64,000 nt of DNA from NCBI GenBank assembly GCA_024036415.1, contig JAMWET010000024.1, positions 496,001 through 560,000 on the forward strand, written 5' to 3'. Source of the DNA: Prochilodus magdalenae. Lineage: Eukaryota > Chordata > Actinopteri > Characiformes > Prochilodontidae. Below, in pieces: positions 16,701-22,184 of this stretch (positions are counted from its first letter, which is position 1; each line of letters begins with the position of its first letter). The translations under genes were made by a program, and so were the position numbers. The notes under the pieces are model-generated. The model made no database searches and was not told the origin of the DNA. It saw nothing but the letters and a program-made list of their open reading frames with translations.

Positions 16701-18483
16701 AGAGATTCAGAACTCATCTGCAGTCCACTTTATATATCTCTGTTAGGTGTTAGTCCTTCAGCTTCTTGTTTGAATTTTCCCATTCCACCTTAAATGATTT
16801 AGCAGTTACATTTTGGCACCAATATTTTTCGTCCCACTTAAGCTGGAAAGAAACTTGAAACAAGAAGCTAAGAAAAATGGGAAAGCAACTTGTGCCTTAA
16901 ACAGAGGAGAATTGCAAACAGAGTTCTGGCTCCATTTGACATGTGTAGATATCCACTATATTCAGTCATCAAGTAAAGGAGTGAAGGTGTATATTGGTGA
17001 GTATCATGTTGACCTTATTTTAATTCCACATAATCTTGAAATTAGAATCATAAACCCAGAACGAGAAATATTTGAGGAGCATCTATCACATCCCAACATA
17101 TTTCTTTCTACCTCCACTTGCAGTGCTCTTAAAGAAGGGACCAATAGTCTATGAAGGCCTTAGGAAGAGGCCTGGTGTAGTCTACGAGGAGATCAACCGG
17201 AGATCTATTATCACAAGAACGACTCAAAGAGGTAAGTGATATTTGCAATGTTATATTTGTGGCAGTGCGCACACAAGATATATAAAAAACTAAATAGCTC
17301 AGAGGTGTAGAGGAAAACTAGAAAGCTTATGTTCAAAATTCAATTCAACCCAGTACAGTACACTAATTCAAGTTTCTAGTTTATTTGTTATTTGCACAAT
17401 ATCTCAGAACATTTATGCATTGAAATGCATGTGGTGAAGCAATATAACAACAATAACAATAATAATTTAATAATATTTCTGTTGAAAAGCATCTATTTGG
17501 CAGTTAAAGCTAAAGTTACAGATAAACTCCAAAGAGACAGGTGAGTCTCTCATGTAATGGGGAGAGAGAGAGAGAGAGAGAATGTGAGAGGTAGAAGGAG
17601 GAAGGTTATAACAGTCTGTACAAACATATAATTTTTTTATTCTTGCACAGGAAGTTTTGTCACTGATATACGGCATTTAGGATATGAGGATGTAGTTGAG
17701 CAGCTTCTCTCAGGTAAGAGGACCTGTCACGCATTCTTCTGGCTCACTACTGAGCCAGAAGAACTCACACTCAGTGGTAGTGAGTATTGTAATGATGTCG
17801 GCACCACTAGTGGCCTAAAGTGGGTGCCTACGTGCCCTGATTTATTAAAAGACTTTCACTATTAAATACTGACTGAATAATACTGACTGTAAGGGCTGGT
17901 TCTTTTTTAATTAGGTGACGTGGTAACAGTAAACCCACCAGAGAACTACGATGATGCTGTTACCGCTGAATTAAGGCCGAATAGTGTAGCAAGTATGTTC
18001 ATGTTTTTTGTATTGCAAAAGTGATCATACATATTACACCGGAGTAGTTTTGCTAGAGTAGTTTTTAATATTTTATATTTACATATTTAAATGATGGTGC
18101 TATTTTTTCTATGTTTGGCAGATGGGAACTTGGAATTATATGATGAGATCGTTTCTACTGCAGAAAGCCCTCGTATAACAGCAGGTCTGTTTTTCTTACA
18201 GTGCTAAATGAATTGTGTACACAAGCATTAATTCAGTAATGAAACCACATTTGTTACGCAATGCCATATTTCCTAATTAATTGAAATACTCTATAGAGCC
18301 AGAAGTATGTGGAACATCCTTAATAACTACTGAGGTCAGGTTTTTAGCCACACTCACTGAGAACATGTATTTAAAATCAAACACAAATTGAAAATGTGTT
18401 TAGGACTAATTACTAATATTCTTTTACTTTCAGATTATGATGATGTGACAGATGTGCCTGAAACAGAGGGAGAGACCATCTGA
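710..18483 (+). CDS. Gene A: 15-SRCR WC1/CD163-like type I membrane receptor, 5' end missing
   Basis: Multi-exon gene: join(710-1024, 2067-2369, 5904-6212, 6358-6660, 6802-7110, 7227-7523, 7656-7964, 10165-10467, 10569-10868, 11830-12144, 12256-12570, 12688-13011, 13150-13464, 13599-13904, 15103-15174, 15365-15679, 16400-16453, 16538-16696, 17124-17231, 17651-17713, 17915-17992, 18122-18184, 18434-18483). Every junction is AG..GT in phase 1, and the frame is open for about 1,760 codons. Order: 15 SRCR domains, one 24-residue linker before the last, stalk, TM helix, tyrosine-rich tail ending ETEGETI. Family knowledge says such proteins are leukocyte surface receptors or co-receptors; ligand and cell type are unknown here. 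No signal exon was recognised in 1-709, so it is probably upstream. Domain order matches gene B one-to-one, indicating tandem duplication. Oddities: lost cysteines in domains 2 and 13, a decayed tail exon near 17735-17830, and an ITAM-like motif absent from gene B. Confidence 0.9.
1085..1180. repeat. (CA)n / (CATA)n microsatellite
   Basis: Runs of ACAT and CACACA units in the intron after domain 1 of gene A. Confidence 0.9.
1246..1490 (+). mobile_element. TA-target MITE copy 1
   Basis: 245 bp flanked by TA on both sides (1244-1245, 1491-1492). The ends are inverted: TCGTCGCTGTCCAACG.. and ..TTGGAAAGCAGCGA, continuing as AAAACATGTATCTCC on the left against GGAGATACATGTTTTT on the right, about 35 bp of terminal inverted repeat. 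There is no coding capacity. Copies 2 and 3 are at 4443-4690 and 35071-35322. TA target and TIRs suggest a non-autonomous mariner-like element; the superfamily is my inference. Confidence 0.8.
2067..2369 (+). CDS. Gene A exon: SRCR domain 2 (b-type, fourth Cys lost)
   Basis: Acceptor tcttag, donor CTG/gtaaga, 303 bp. b-type signature: [37 protein letters not shown], ending LVCAG. Where all other b domains read RELGCG this one reads RELGFG (TTT at 2195-2197), removing the fourth of eight cysteines. In group B SRCR domains that residue pairs with the first cysteine, which is still present and would be unpaired. The exon is otherwise open and well spliced. Confidence 0.88.
2730..3120 (+). mobile_element. 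Tc1/mariner transposase remnant
   Basis: The 3' part of a Tc1-type transposase gene, broken by stops and frameshifts. Recognisable stretches read as the block after the second catalytic Asp ([18 protein letters not shown]) and the region before the Glu (ordinary Tc1 wording ..[15 protein letters not shown]). No inverted repeats were identified around it. Confidence 0.6.
3121..3346 (+). repeat. Possible diverged LTR fragment
   Basis: Starts TGTCTC and contains CTGCCTCCGATCTCCTGAAA and runs of TTGACTCTGCC-type text that resemble the solo LTR at 21715-22179. It ends near GCGCATGTCA. I found no matching target duplication, so boundaries are uncertain. Confidence 0.35.
4147..4341. mobile_element. 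hAT-like MITE nested in the larger hAT element
   Basis: A 195-bp near-palindrome: left arm TTTCTCAACCCTGGCCCTGG and GGCCCACTGCCCTGCAC, right arm GTGCAGGGCAGTGGGCC and the complement of the start. Flanks CACTACAT (4139-4146) and CACTATAA (4342-4349) agree at 6 of 8 positions, compatible with a decayed 8-bp target duplication. No coding capacity. This sequence type is a familiar fish non-autonomous element. Confidence 0.75.
4443..4690 (+). mobile_element. TA-target MITE copy 2, nested in the hAT element
   Basis: 248 bp, same family and orientation as copy 1 at 1246-1490. Starts TCGTCGCCGTCCAATG and ends CTTGGACAGCGACGA, with TA on both sides. The right side continues into a long (TA)n run, so insertion into or expansion of a TA tract is possible. 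Confidence 0.8.
4691..4750. repeat. (TA)n microsatellite
   Basis: About 30 uninterrupted TA units directly abutting the right end of the MITE at 4443-4690. Confidence 0.95.
5640..5884 (-). mobile_element. Possible retroelement-derived SGNH-like remnant
   Basis: Minus-strand translation has [20 protein letters not shown] followed by [11 protein letters not shown]. It resembles the D-x-x-H (DGLHLN) block of SGNH-hydrolase-like fragments that recur in fish genomes. Only this block is visible, and it ends just upstream of SRCR domain 3. The assignment is tentative. Confidence 0.3.
5904..6212 (+). CDS. Gene A exon: SRCR domain 3 (a-type)
   Basis: Acceptor ccctcag, donor CAG/gtaaac, 309 bp. Begins [20 protein letters not shown], then [18 protein letters not shown], and ends GVICSG. 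All eight cysteines are present. It is the a member of the first b+a cassette. The intron before it is 3.5 kb because of the hAT insertion, whereas the later b-to-a introns of gene A are only 101-141 bp. Confidence 0.92.
6358..6660 (+). CDS. Gene A exon: SRCR domain 4 (b-type)
   Basis: Acceptor tttag, donor CTG/gtaaga, 303 bp. Standard b-type domain; the usual [11 protein letters not shown] reads [11 protein letters not shown]. Eight cysteines, with N-x-S sequons in RGNES and KHNCS. Nucleotide sequence is very close to the b exons of gene B, for example 41199-41501. Confidence 0.93.
6802..7110 (+). CDS. Gene A exon: SRCR domain 5 (a-type)
   Basis: Acceptor gcttag, donor CAG/gtacat, 309 bp. 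a-type with all eight cysteines. The nearly invariant Trp in GPIWMDD is Arg here ([10 protein letters not shown]), and the segment before the seventh cysteine is unusual ([12 protein letters not shown]). Confidence 0.9.
7227..7523 (+). CDS. Gene A exon: SRCR domain 6 (b-type)
   Basis: Acceptor taacag, donor ATCG/gtaaga, 297 bp. Begins [11 protein letters not shown]. It is two codons shorter than the other b domains near [20 protein letters not shown], and it ends ECIG where most end VCAG or ICSG. Eight cysteines remain. Confidence 0.9.
7656..7964 (+). CDS. Gene A exon: SRCR domain 7 (a-type)
   Basis: Acceptor tatag, donor CAG/gtaaat, 309 bp. Begins [13 protein letters not shown], contains [16 protein letters not shown] and [20 protein letters not shown]. 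Nearly identical in wording to domain 3 of gene B (39428-39736), which also has GQGWDMRD, implying recent shared ancestry or conversion. Confidence 0.93.
7965..8950 (+). other. Intron segment without recognised genes
   Basis: Contains (TTTA)n near 7985-8010 and (TA)n at 8038-8059. The rest is AT-rich, with no coding or repeat family that I recognise. Confidence 0.6.
8951..9775 (+). mobile_element. Solo LTR (825 bp) with 5-bp target duplication
   Basis: Begins TGTAACGGGCC and ends TTCTGTTACA, so the ends are inverted (TGTAAC/GTTACA). It is flanked by CAGAC on both sides (8946-8950 and 9776-9780). A-rich text with AATAAA lies near 9707-9719. No internal retroviral or gypsy coding region adjoins it. 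Five-base duplication and TG..CA ends fit a gypsy-type LTR left by recombination between two LTRs. Confidence 0.8.
9437..9505 (+). repeat. tRNA-like segment inside the LTR
   Basis: GTGGTTCAGCGGTTAGTATG resembles a tRNA A-box region, and GGTTTGAATCCCC 50 bases downstream resembles a B box. There is no acceptor stem that I can fold, so it is not a functional tRNA. It may be a SINE or a captured tRNA fragment. Confidence 0.35.
10165..10467 (+). CDS. Gene A exon: SRCR domain 8 (b-type)
   Basis: Acceptor tttcag, donor CTG/gtaaga, 303 bp. b-type: [26 protein letters not shown], ending LVCAG. Small changes from consensus are DADF to EADF and AEVVC to AKVVC. Eight cysteines. Confidence 0.92.
10569..10868 (+). 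CDS. Gene A exon: SRCR domain 9 (variant a-type)
   Basis: Acceptor acacacag, donor CAG/gtatgc, 300 bp. [40 protein letters not shown], then [20 protein letters not shown] and [11 protein letters not shown]. It is three codons shorter than the usual a-type, sharing that deletion and the CGSLGWG stretch with gene B domain 9. The fourth cassette was therefore already distinct before the gene duplicated. Confidence 0.9.
10869..11829 (+). other. Intron 960 bp, no gene seen
   Basis: Mostly AT-rich. Around 11275-11395 there is a degenerate run of GGTTAGG/GGTTAGAAT-like units, too irregular to be a telomeric array. No coding or TIR structure recognised. Confidence 0.5.
11830..12144 (+). CDS. Gene A exon: SRCR domain 10 (hybrid b-type)
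   Basis: Acceptor ccacag, donor CAG/gttaag (weaker donor), 315 bp. The N-terminal strand [16 protein letters not shown] differs from all b domains, but the core [19 protein letters not shown] and [10 protein letters not shown] is b-type, ending LTCSG. The core has been homogenised with the cassette b domains while the start kept its own identity; gene B domain 10 shows the same split. Confidence 0.9.
12256..12570 (+). CDS. Gene A exon: SRCR domain 11
   Basis: Acceptor ttcag, donor GTG/gtgagc, 315 bp. [51 protein letters not shown], ending VICSG. By eye it differs from gene B domain 11 at only five of 315 bases, although the introns on either side do not match. Confidence 0.92.
12688..13011 (+). 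CDS. Gene A exon: SRCR domain 12
   Basis: Acceptor attcag, donor CTGA/gtaagt, 324 bp. [20 protein letters not shown], then [20 protein letters not shown]. The cysteine normally in WGTVC is absent, and an extra one appears at HMC before the DVSCSG cysteine, so eight remain in a shifted pattern that gene B shares. The first roughly 220 bp are almost identical to gene B; the last 100 bp are diverged. Confidence 0.9.
13150..13464 (+). CDS. Gene A exon: SRCR domain 13 (second Cys lost)
   Basis: Acceptor attaaag, donor CAG/gtatag, 315 bp. [20 protein letters not shown], then [20 protein letters not shown]. The canonical TVC cysteine is Ser (AGT at 13236-13238), whereas gene B keeps Cys. The domain also has an additional cysteine in FQLCGEDEC that gene B shares, giving nine cysteines in B and eight in A. 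Confidence 0.9.
13599..13904 (+). CDS. Gene A exon: SRCR domain 14
   Basis: Acceptor caccag, donor CAG/gtagac, 306 bp. [49 protein letters not shown], ending ITCSG. Eight cysteines. Several synonymous and replacement changes separate it from gene B domain 14, so it is not in the homogenised set. Confidence 0.9.
13960..14971. mobile_element. Non-autonomous hAT-like element
   Basis: Ends CAGTGTTGAGTAAAG.. and ..ATTACTTCCCAACACTG form a short inverted repeat. Flanks CCTGTAAG (13952-13959) and CCTATAAG (14972-14979) match at 7 of 8 positions, an aged 8-bp target duplication. The 1-kb interior has no open frame. It fills the intron between domain 14 and the linker exon. Confidence 0.75.
15103..15174 (+). 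CDS. Gene A exon: 72-bp linker before domain 15
   Basis: Acceptor ttgcag, donor TCAA/gtaagt, phase 1/1, 24 residues: [20 protein letters not shown] and a few more. It matches an equal-length exon in gene B (58983-59054) with conserved H, L, LK, SF/FP and Q positions. It is not part of an SRCR fold, and its position suggests an inter-domain spacer or hinge. In gene A it contains two cysteines, none in gene B. Confidence 0.75.
15365..15679 (+). CDS. Gene A exon: SRCR domain 15 (membrane-proximal)
   Basis: Acceptor tgtag, donor CAG/gtacaa, 315 bp. [20 protein letters not shown], then [20 protein letters not shown], ending VTCTG. Eight cysteines. It pairs with gene B 60014-60328. Confidence 0.92.
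16065..16275. repeat. Degenerate TAGCAACC minisatellite
   Basis: Repeated short phrases (ATAGCAACCACC, CTAGCAACAC, TTAGCAACCA, GGATACCATAGCAACC) through about 210 bp, a kind of minisatellite common in fish introns. Confidence 0.75.
16400..16453 (+). CDS. Gene A exon: Thr/Ser-rich stalk
   Basis: Acceptor tttacag, donor ACAG/gtactt, 54 bp, [18 protein letters not shown]. Matches the 42-bp stalk exon of gene B ([14 protein letters not shown]). Ser/Thr-rich, so O-glycosylation is plausible. Confidence 0.75.
16538..16696 (+). CDS. Gene A exon: transmembrane segment
   Basis: Acceptor ttctag, donor AGAG/gtaaag, 159 bp. A short juxtamembrane stretch [10 protein letters not shown].. leads to a hydrophobic helix, [20 protein letters not shown], followed by QYRMLWR as the positive stop-transfer side. 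N-x-T sequon at NQT. The helix [11 protein letters not shown] aligns with [11 protein letters not shown] of gene B, but most of the exon is clearly diverged. Confidence 0.88.
16697..16746 (+). CDS. Gene A optional read-through tail (intron retention)
   Basis: If the TM-exon donor is not used, the frame continues for 16 residues, [16 protein letters not shown], then TAG. Gene B has an equal-length read-through, [16 protein letters not shown], then TAA (60697-60746). It would give a short tail with no YxxΦ signalling motif. Similarity continues for about 20 bases past the stop, so conservation of the intron itself is an alternative explanation. Confidence 0.4.
17124..17231 (+). CDS. Gene A exon: cytoplasmic 1 with ITAM-like YEGL-x7-YEEI
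   Basis: Acceptor cttgcag, donor AGAG/gtaagt, 108 bp. Contains [20 protein letters not shown] followed by INRRS. The two tyrosine motifs are YEGL and YEEI with seven residues between them, which fits the ITAM spacing YxxL/I-x6-8-YxxL/I. Each alone also fits an ITIM (I/VxYxxL/I). The gene B counterpart is 24 bp shorter and has only AIYEEV. Which adaptor it would recruit cannot be told from sequence. Confidence 0.82.
17562..17581. repeat. (GA)n microsatellite
   Basis: Ten GA units in the intron between the first two cytoplasmic exons of gene A. Confidence 0.9.
17651..17713 (+). CDS. Gene A exon: cytoplasmic 2 (YEDV)
   Basis: Acceptor tgcacag, donor TCAG/gtaaga, 63 bp: [20 protein letters not shown] then S. 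Same length as gene B 61466-61528 ([12 protein letters not shown]). One tyrosine motif, YEDV. Confidence 0.82.
17733..17830 (+). pseudogene. Decayed cytoplasmic exon of gene A
   Basis: The stretch AGTGAGTATTGTAATGATGT followed by CGGCACCACTAGTGGCCTAA matches gene B exon 62313-62375 ([13 protein letters not shown]). There is no phase-1 acceptor: the nearest AG (actcag) puts the frame wrong and runs into TAA. The donor has lost one G (CTAAAGTGGGTG against CTGAAAGGTGGGTG). Flanking exons join in frame without it, so gene A seems to have lost this tyrosine exon. Confidence 0.65.
17915..17992 (+). CDS. Gene A exon: cytoplasmic 3 (NYDDA)
   Basis: Acceptor attag, donor GCAA/gtatgt, 78 bp: [20 protein letters not shown] then RPNSVA. 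It aligns with gene B 62455-62532 ([11 protein letters not shown]). The +3 hydrophobic position is Ala here instead of Val, which should weaken SH2 recognition. Confidence 0.82.
18122..18184 (+). CDS. Gene A exon: cytoplasmic 4 (LYDEI)
   Basis: Acceptor ttggcag, donor GCAG/gtctgt, 63 bp: [20 protein letters not shown] then A. Aligns with gene B 62982-63044 ([18 protein letters not shown]). LxYxxI fits an ITIM-type or Src-kinase YxxI site. Confidence 0.8.
18434..18483 (+). CDS. Gene A last coding exon (YDDV, stop)
   Basis: Acceptor tttcag, 50 bp: [16 protein letters not shown] then TGA at 18481-18483. Aligns with the last exon of gene B ([13 protein letters not shown]). The next 500 bases are AT-rich 3' UTR or flank; I found no canonical AATAAA before 19000. 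Confidence 0.82.
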
Positions 18484-18774
18484 CAGATCCAGATAATGCA
18501 TTTAAGGCTCTTGCAGTTTTGCTAAGGATTTAATACAACATAATATTTGTTCAACGTCATTTTTAATAGATGCTCTTTTGGATCATGGTTAGGATGTTTT
18601 TGTATGCAAAAAAATAGTCATCTTGATCAAACTTTAATCACATTCTTTTATCTTATTAATACAGTCAGAATTGGAATATAAATATTTTAGTTTTTTTAAA
18701 GCAAAGTTTACATTACATACATTAACATTTTAATTGATTTAATTTTGATTGTAAATTGATTAAATTTTGTCTGC

Positions 18775-18818
18775 TTTCTTTCTTTCTTTTTTTCTTTCTT
18801 TCTTTCTTTCTTTCTTTT
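18775..18818. repeat. (CTTT)n microsatellite
   Basis: About ten TTTC units, slightly interrupted, in the 3' flank of gene A. Confidence 0.9.
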
Positions 18819-19109
18819 GTTGTTTACTTATTTGCTTTCTGTGGATGGTCAGCATTCAGCCATGCTCCATATTTTATAGCTTGTTTAGTTTGGTCGTACT
18901 TTAGTCTACTAAGAATGGAACTTTTATGAGATTATATTTTATATTCTTTATGACCAAGTACTCTATAAAGAGCTGCTGCCTGAAACTGAATGCAAAGCAT
19001 TTGTTGAAACAGAAGTTTTACTGAATACAGGATGAACTCAAAATATGAACAAAGCTGGGACTAAATGATTGTGCGTGTCTATGAGGAGTGTACCATCATG
19101 GCCACATAT

Positions 19110-19577
19110 TGTAACACTTGGGTTGAGGCGGGGTGCAAGCGCACAGTGGTTTTATTGGCTTCAGTCCGGGTAACAGGGTTCAAAACACAGGTGGGTACGA
19201 CTAAAGACATATTCATAATAGAAAGCAGAAACAAAACAAGGGTAAAGAACTGAAGACAAACACAACACTACAAAACAATGAAAACAAGAGCCGAAAGGAA
19301 AACACGGTTAAGATTTACACAGGGAGACAGCTAAGATCTAACAAAGGGACAACAGCTCAGCACTAACACAGGGAAAAACAACAGAGACTTCACAAACTGA
19401 CAGGGCAAACAAGGGGGTCTTAATACAAGTCCTAATGGGTAACAAATTGGTCTCAGGTGTGGGAGTGGGCAGAGCTAGGGGAAGCAGGAAGAGCTGTGCT
19501 ATGACGAAGTAACCAGAGGGGGCGTTGTGAGACATGAACAGGGAAAGGCAGACAGATAGACAGACAGAGATGTAACA
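19110..19577 (-). mobile_element. Solo LTR (468 bp), minus orientation, 5-bp duplication
   Basis: Ends TGTAACACTTGGG.. and ..AGAGATGTAACA, flanked by CATAT on both sides (19105-19109, 19578-19582). A polyadenylation signal AATAAA reads on the minus strand (TTTATT near 19152), which sets the orientation. No internal coding region adjoins it. Consistent with a gypsy-type LTR reduced by recombination. Confidence 0.72.
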
Positions 19578-19767
19578 CATATTGTCTGGACTGGTCTTAC
19601 TAATGGTTTCTGGTTCCTGCTGCACAGCGAGAGTTCAGTTTCATGGTTCGCATATAAACGTGTTTGCACAATGGGGTCATTATGTCCGAGCTGCAGTTTG
19701 TAACCCCGTTGACTGTTTGTGTTAATAACTATGTAACAAATAGTGGTCTTTCTATTTCATTCTTTTA

Positions 19768-19825
19768 TAAGATAAGATAAGATAATCCTTTATTAACACT
19801 GGGGAAATTTACGAATGTATTATGT
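19768..19825 (+). repeat. LINE/SINE 3'-end-like tail (GATAA repeats)
   Basis: ATAAGATAAGATAAGATAAT then CCTTTATTAACACTGGGGAA, a phrase often seen at the 3' end of fish non-LTR elements. The surrounding 19583-20889 holds no recognised gene. Confidence 0.4.
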
Positions 19826-20889
19826 TTGTTGACATCACACTTGGAGAACATGGGCTTATCTGATTGCTGTTCCCACTATTAACTCTCATAGTGTTGTTTT
19901 TTCGTGACTATGTGTCATGGATTGGCTGTTTGTTATAAAGATGCTTTTAACCACCAAGCAGAGACCTGTAGGGCACGGGTAGGTGTAAGTCATAATGGGG
20001 CACATGGACCAAAATGATACAACACCAATACCTGCATAGCTTAATAATAAGATCCTGTTTCGCAGAGACTGGAGCTTGTTTCACTTTCACAGGAACACTG
20101 TAAACTCTCAGGTGAGAAAAGGACCAAGCCTGATCGGAGTTTAAAACCGTATACAGAATATTTTGTTGAACATTAAACACAAACCAAATTAGTTTTTTAG
20201 CTGTTTGCATTCATCTGTGCTGTGCTGAGACTGTTTCTCCACAAGCCTTCGCTGAAATCAGAGAGAAAAGCTTCCCCATACTGACTCACTGTATCTGTTT
20301 GTTTAATTGTTTGTTGTTAAGAATTATTCAACGCCTAATGTTTTGCTATTTTGTGTATAATACTGTCAGCTTAAGCTTGAGTCTTATTGCAGCTTTCAGT
20401 CAATTAAATGTGAAACATTAAACCAATCTAACCAATAAATGAGTTGACAGAGTTCTGGCTTTAACAGAAAAGCATTTCCAAAATGGGCAACAGCAGAATG
20501 AAGAAACAATTCCATGTAATGTTCTTACATCTGTTCTTTTTCAAGTGAACAGTGATTCGGTTAATTCAACAAAGACTAAGTGGTTTAGCATGCTAGCTAA
20601 CATGAAAGTGGGGTTTAAAATGTCTAAAGTTAAGAGTCAAATCAATTAATGTTCTCTATTAACCAGTAAATTAAATCACTGACCTTTGCGCAGATTAATC
20701 CAGTAATGATGCTTAATTTTGATTGTGTTACAATATTAGTCATTGAAGGGTAAACCGCCACATGCTTTATCACGCTCAGCGTAATAGTACAATGATTAAG
20801 AAGTTGCTGGCTGCAATAAGCAGCTGCTTCTGTCCCATAATAAGCAGAGACACTGCCAGGTGTCCCTGCAAGATCAAATAATTATTTTC

Positions 20890-21600
20890 TGAAACTGTGT
20901 CAGTGACCTTTGGTGTCCCCAGGGTTCAATTATTGGGCTACTGTTTATTTCATTTATACATGTTTCCTCTTGGCCAAATTCTGCAATGCTATGGGAAATT
21001 TTACCAACAGAGGCAGAAGACACTCAGATCTACAGTACATGGCCCTCTGCCCCCAGCTATGGTTCACTTGAGCACATCACTAACTGGATGGGGCAAAACA
21101 TTTTATAGTTGGGTAAAGAAAACAACAGACATTATTTTAGAGGAATGAGAGGCACAAGATGCCTATTTAGATTCAAGAGCCATAACATCTACAGCACTGA
21201 TCCCTGGAATCTGTATTAGCAGTCATGCATCAGAGCTATAACCAAATCAGCATTCTATCACCTCAAGAACATCAACAGGATTATTGTGCAACATAAATTT
21301 TTTTTAAATTTATTTTATACATTTATTTCTAGGAGAATTGATTACTGCAATTGTCTGGCTCCTGGCTGGACTCCAAAAACATAATCAAATAACTTAATCA
21401 AATATATTATATATTGTATTATATATATTGATTTCAGATTAAGTTGATTCAAAATGCAGCTGCCAGAGTTCTCGGTAGGACGGGAACACATCCCCCGTTC
21501 TAAAACTCTTACACTGGGTACCAGTTTGCTCCAGTACAGACTGTAAGGTACTATTACTGGTCTATGTATTTATAAATGATAGGACCAGAGATGGTCGGTA
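20890..21600 (+). mobile_element. LINE reverse transcriptase remnant
   Basis: The plus-strand translation across frameshifts shows the RT block GVPQGS-like (TTTGGTGTCCCCAGGGTTCA), then [23 protein letters not shown] and [15 protein letters not shown]. This is the second half of a non-LTR RT, with an internal AT-rich interruption near 21300-21440. It is dead. Confidence 0.75.
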
Positions 21601-21714
21601 ATGAAGCACATGTACTTCATGCTTTTCCACAGCGCACATAGTTTTTATTTGGCTCCATATAACCGTTATATCTGTCCCACATCATGCAGTAAATGGAAAG
21701 TTGTTGTTCAGGAC

Positions 21715-22179
21715 TGTCATGCCTGCTGATTCTCCTCTCACTTCCGATCTCCTGGACTCCTTTTCCCATAACCCACCACCTATAGTCACTTGTTCATCCT
21801 TTCCCAATCACACCCTGTTGCCTCGTCTCCTGAATATTGATTAGTAAACGGGACATCAATTACTCTGGTTGTTTAAATGCTTTTCTCTCATACTGGCTCA
21901 TTGCAGGGTATTGCCACTCTGTAGCGTACTGAGCATTCTCTCTCTGTTTGATCGTGTGTTACTCTGGCTTTGACTCGATTTTGATTCTCTGGTTTAGTCC
22001 TCTTGTTTACTCCCTCTGGTACCTCTGCCTGGTCTAATTGTCTGCTTGGTTTGACCCTTGCCTGTTTATTGACTCTGACTCAGTTTAGCCCTTTGATTGT
22101 ATCTCCTTGTCCTTGGTGTTGCTGTGTTTTGGTACTGTTTAATAAACTGTGCCTTGCTTTTGGCTAAGCGCACGTCACA
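21715..22179 (+). mobile_element. Solo LTR (465 bp) with perfect 5-bp duplication
   Basis: Begins TGTCATGCCTGCTG and ends CGCACGTCACA, flanked by AGGAC at 21710-21714 and 22180-22184. AATAAA at 22141-22146 lies 38 bp from the 3' end, as expected for an LTR. Diverged relatives appear at 3121, 50900 and 59347. No internal region is left. Confidence 0.82.
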
Positions 22180-22184
22180 AGGAC

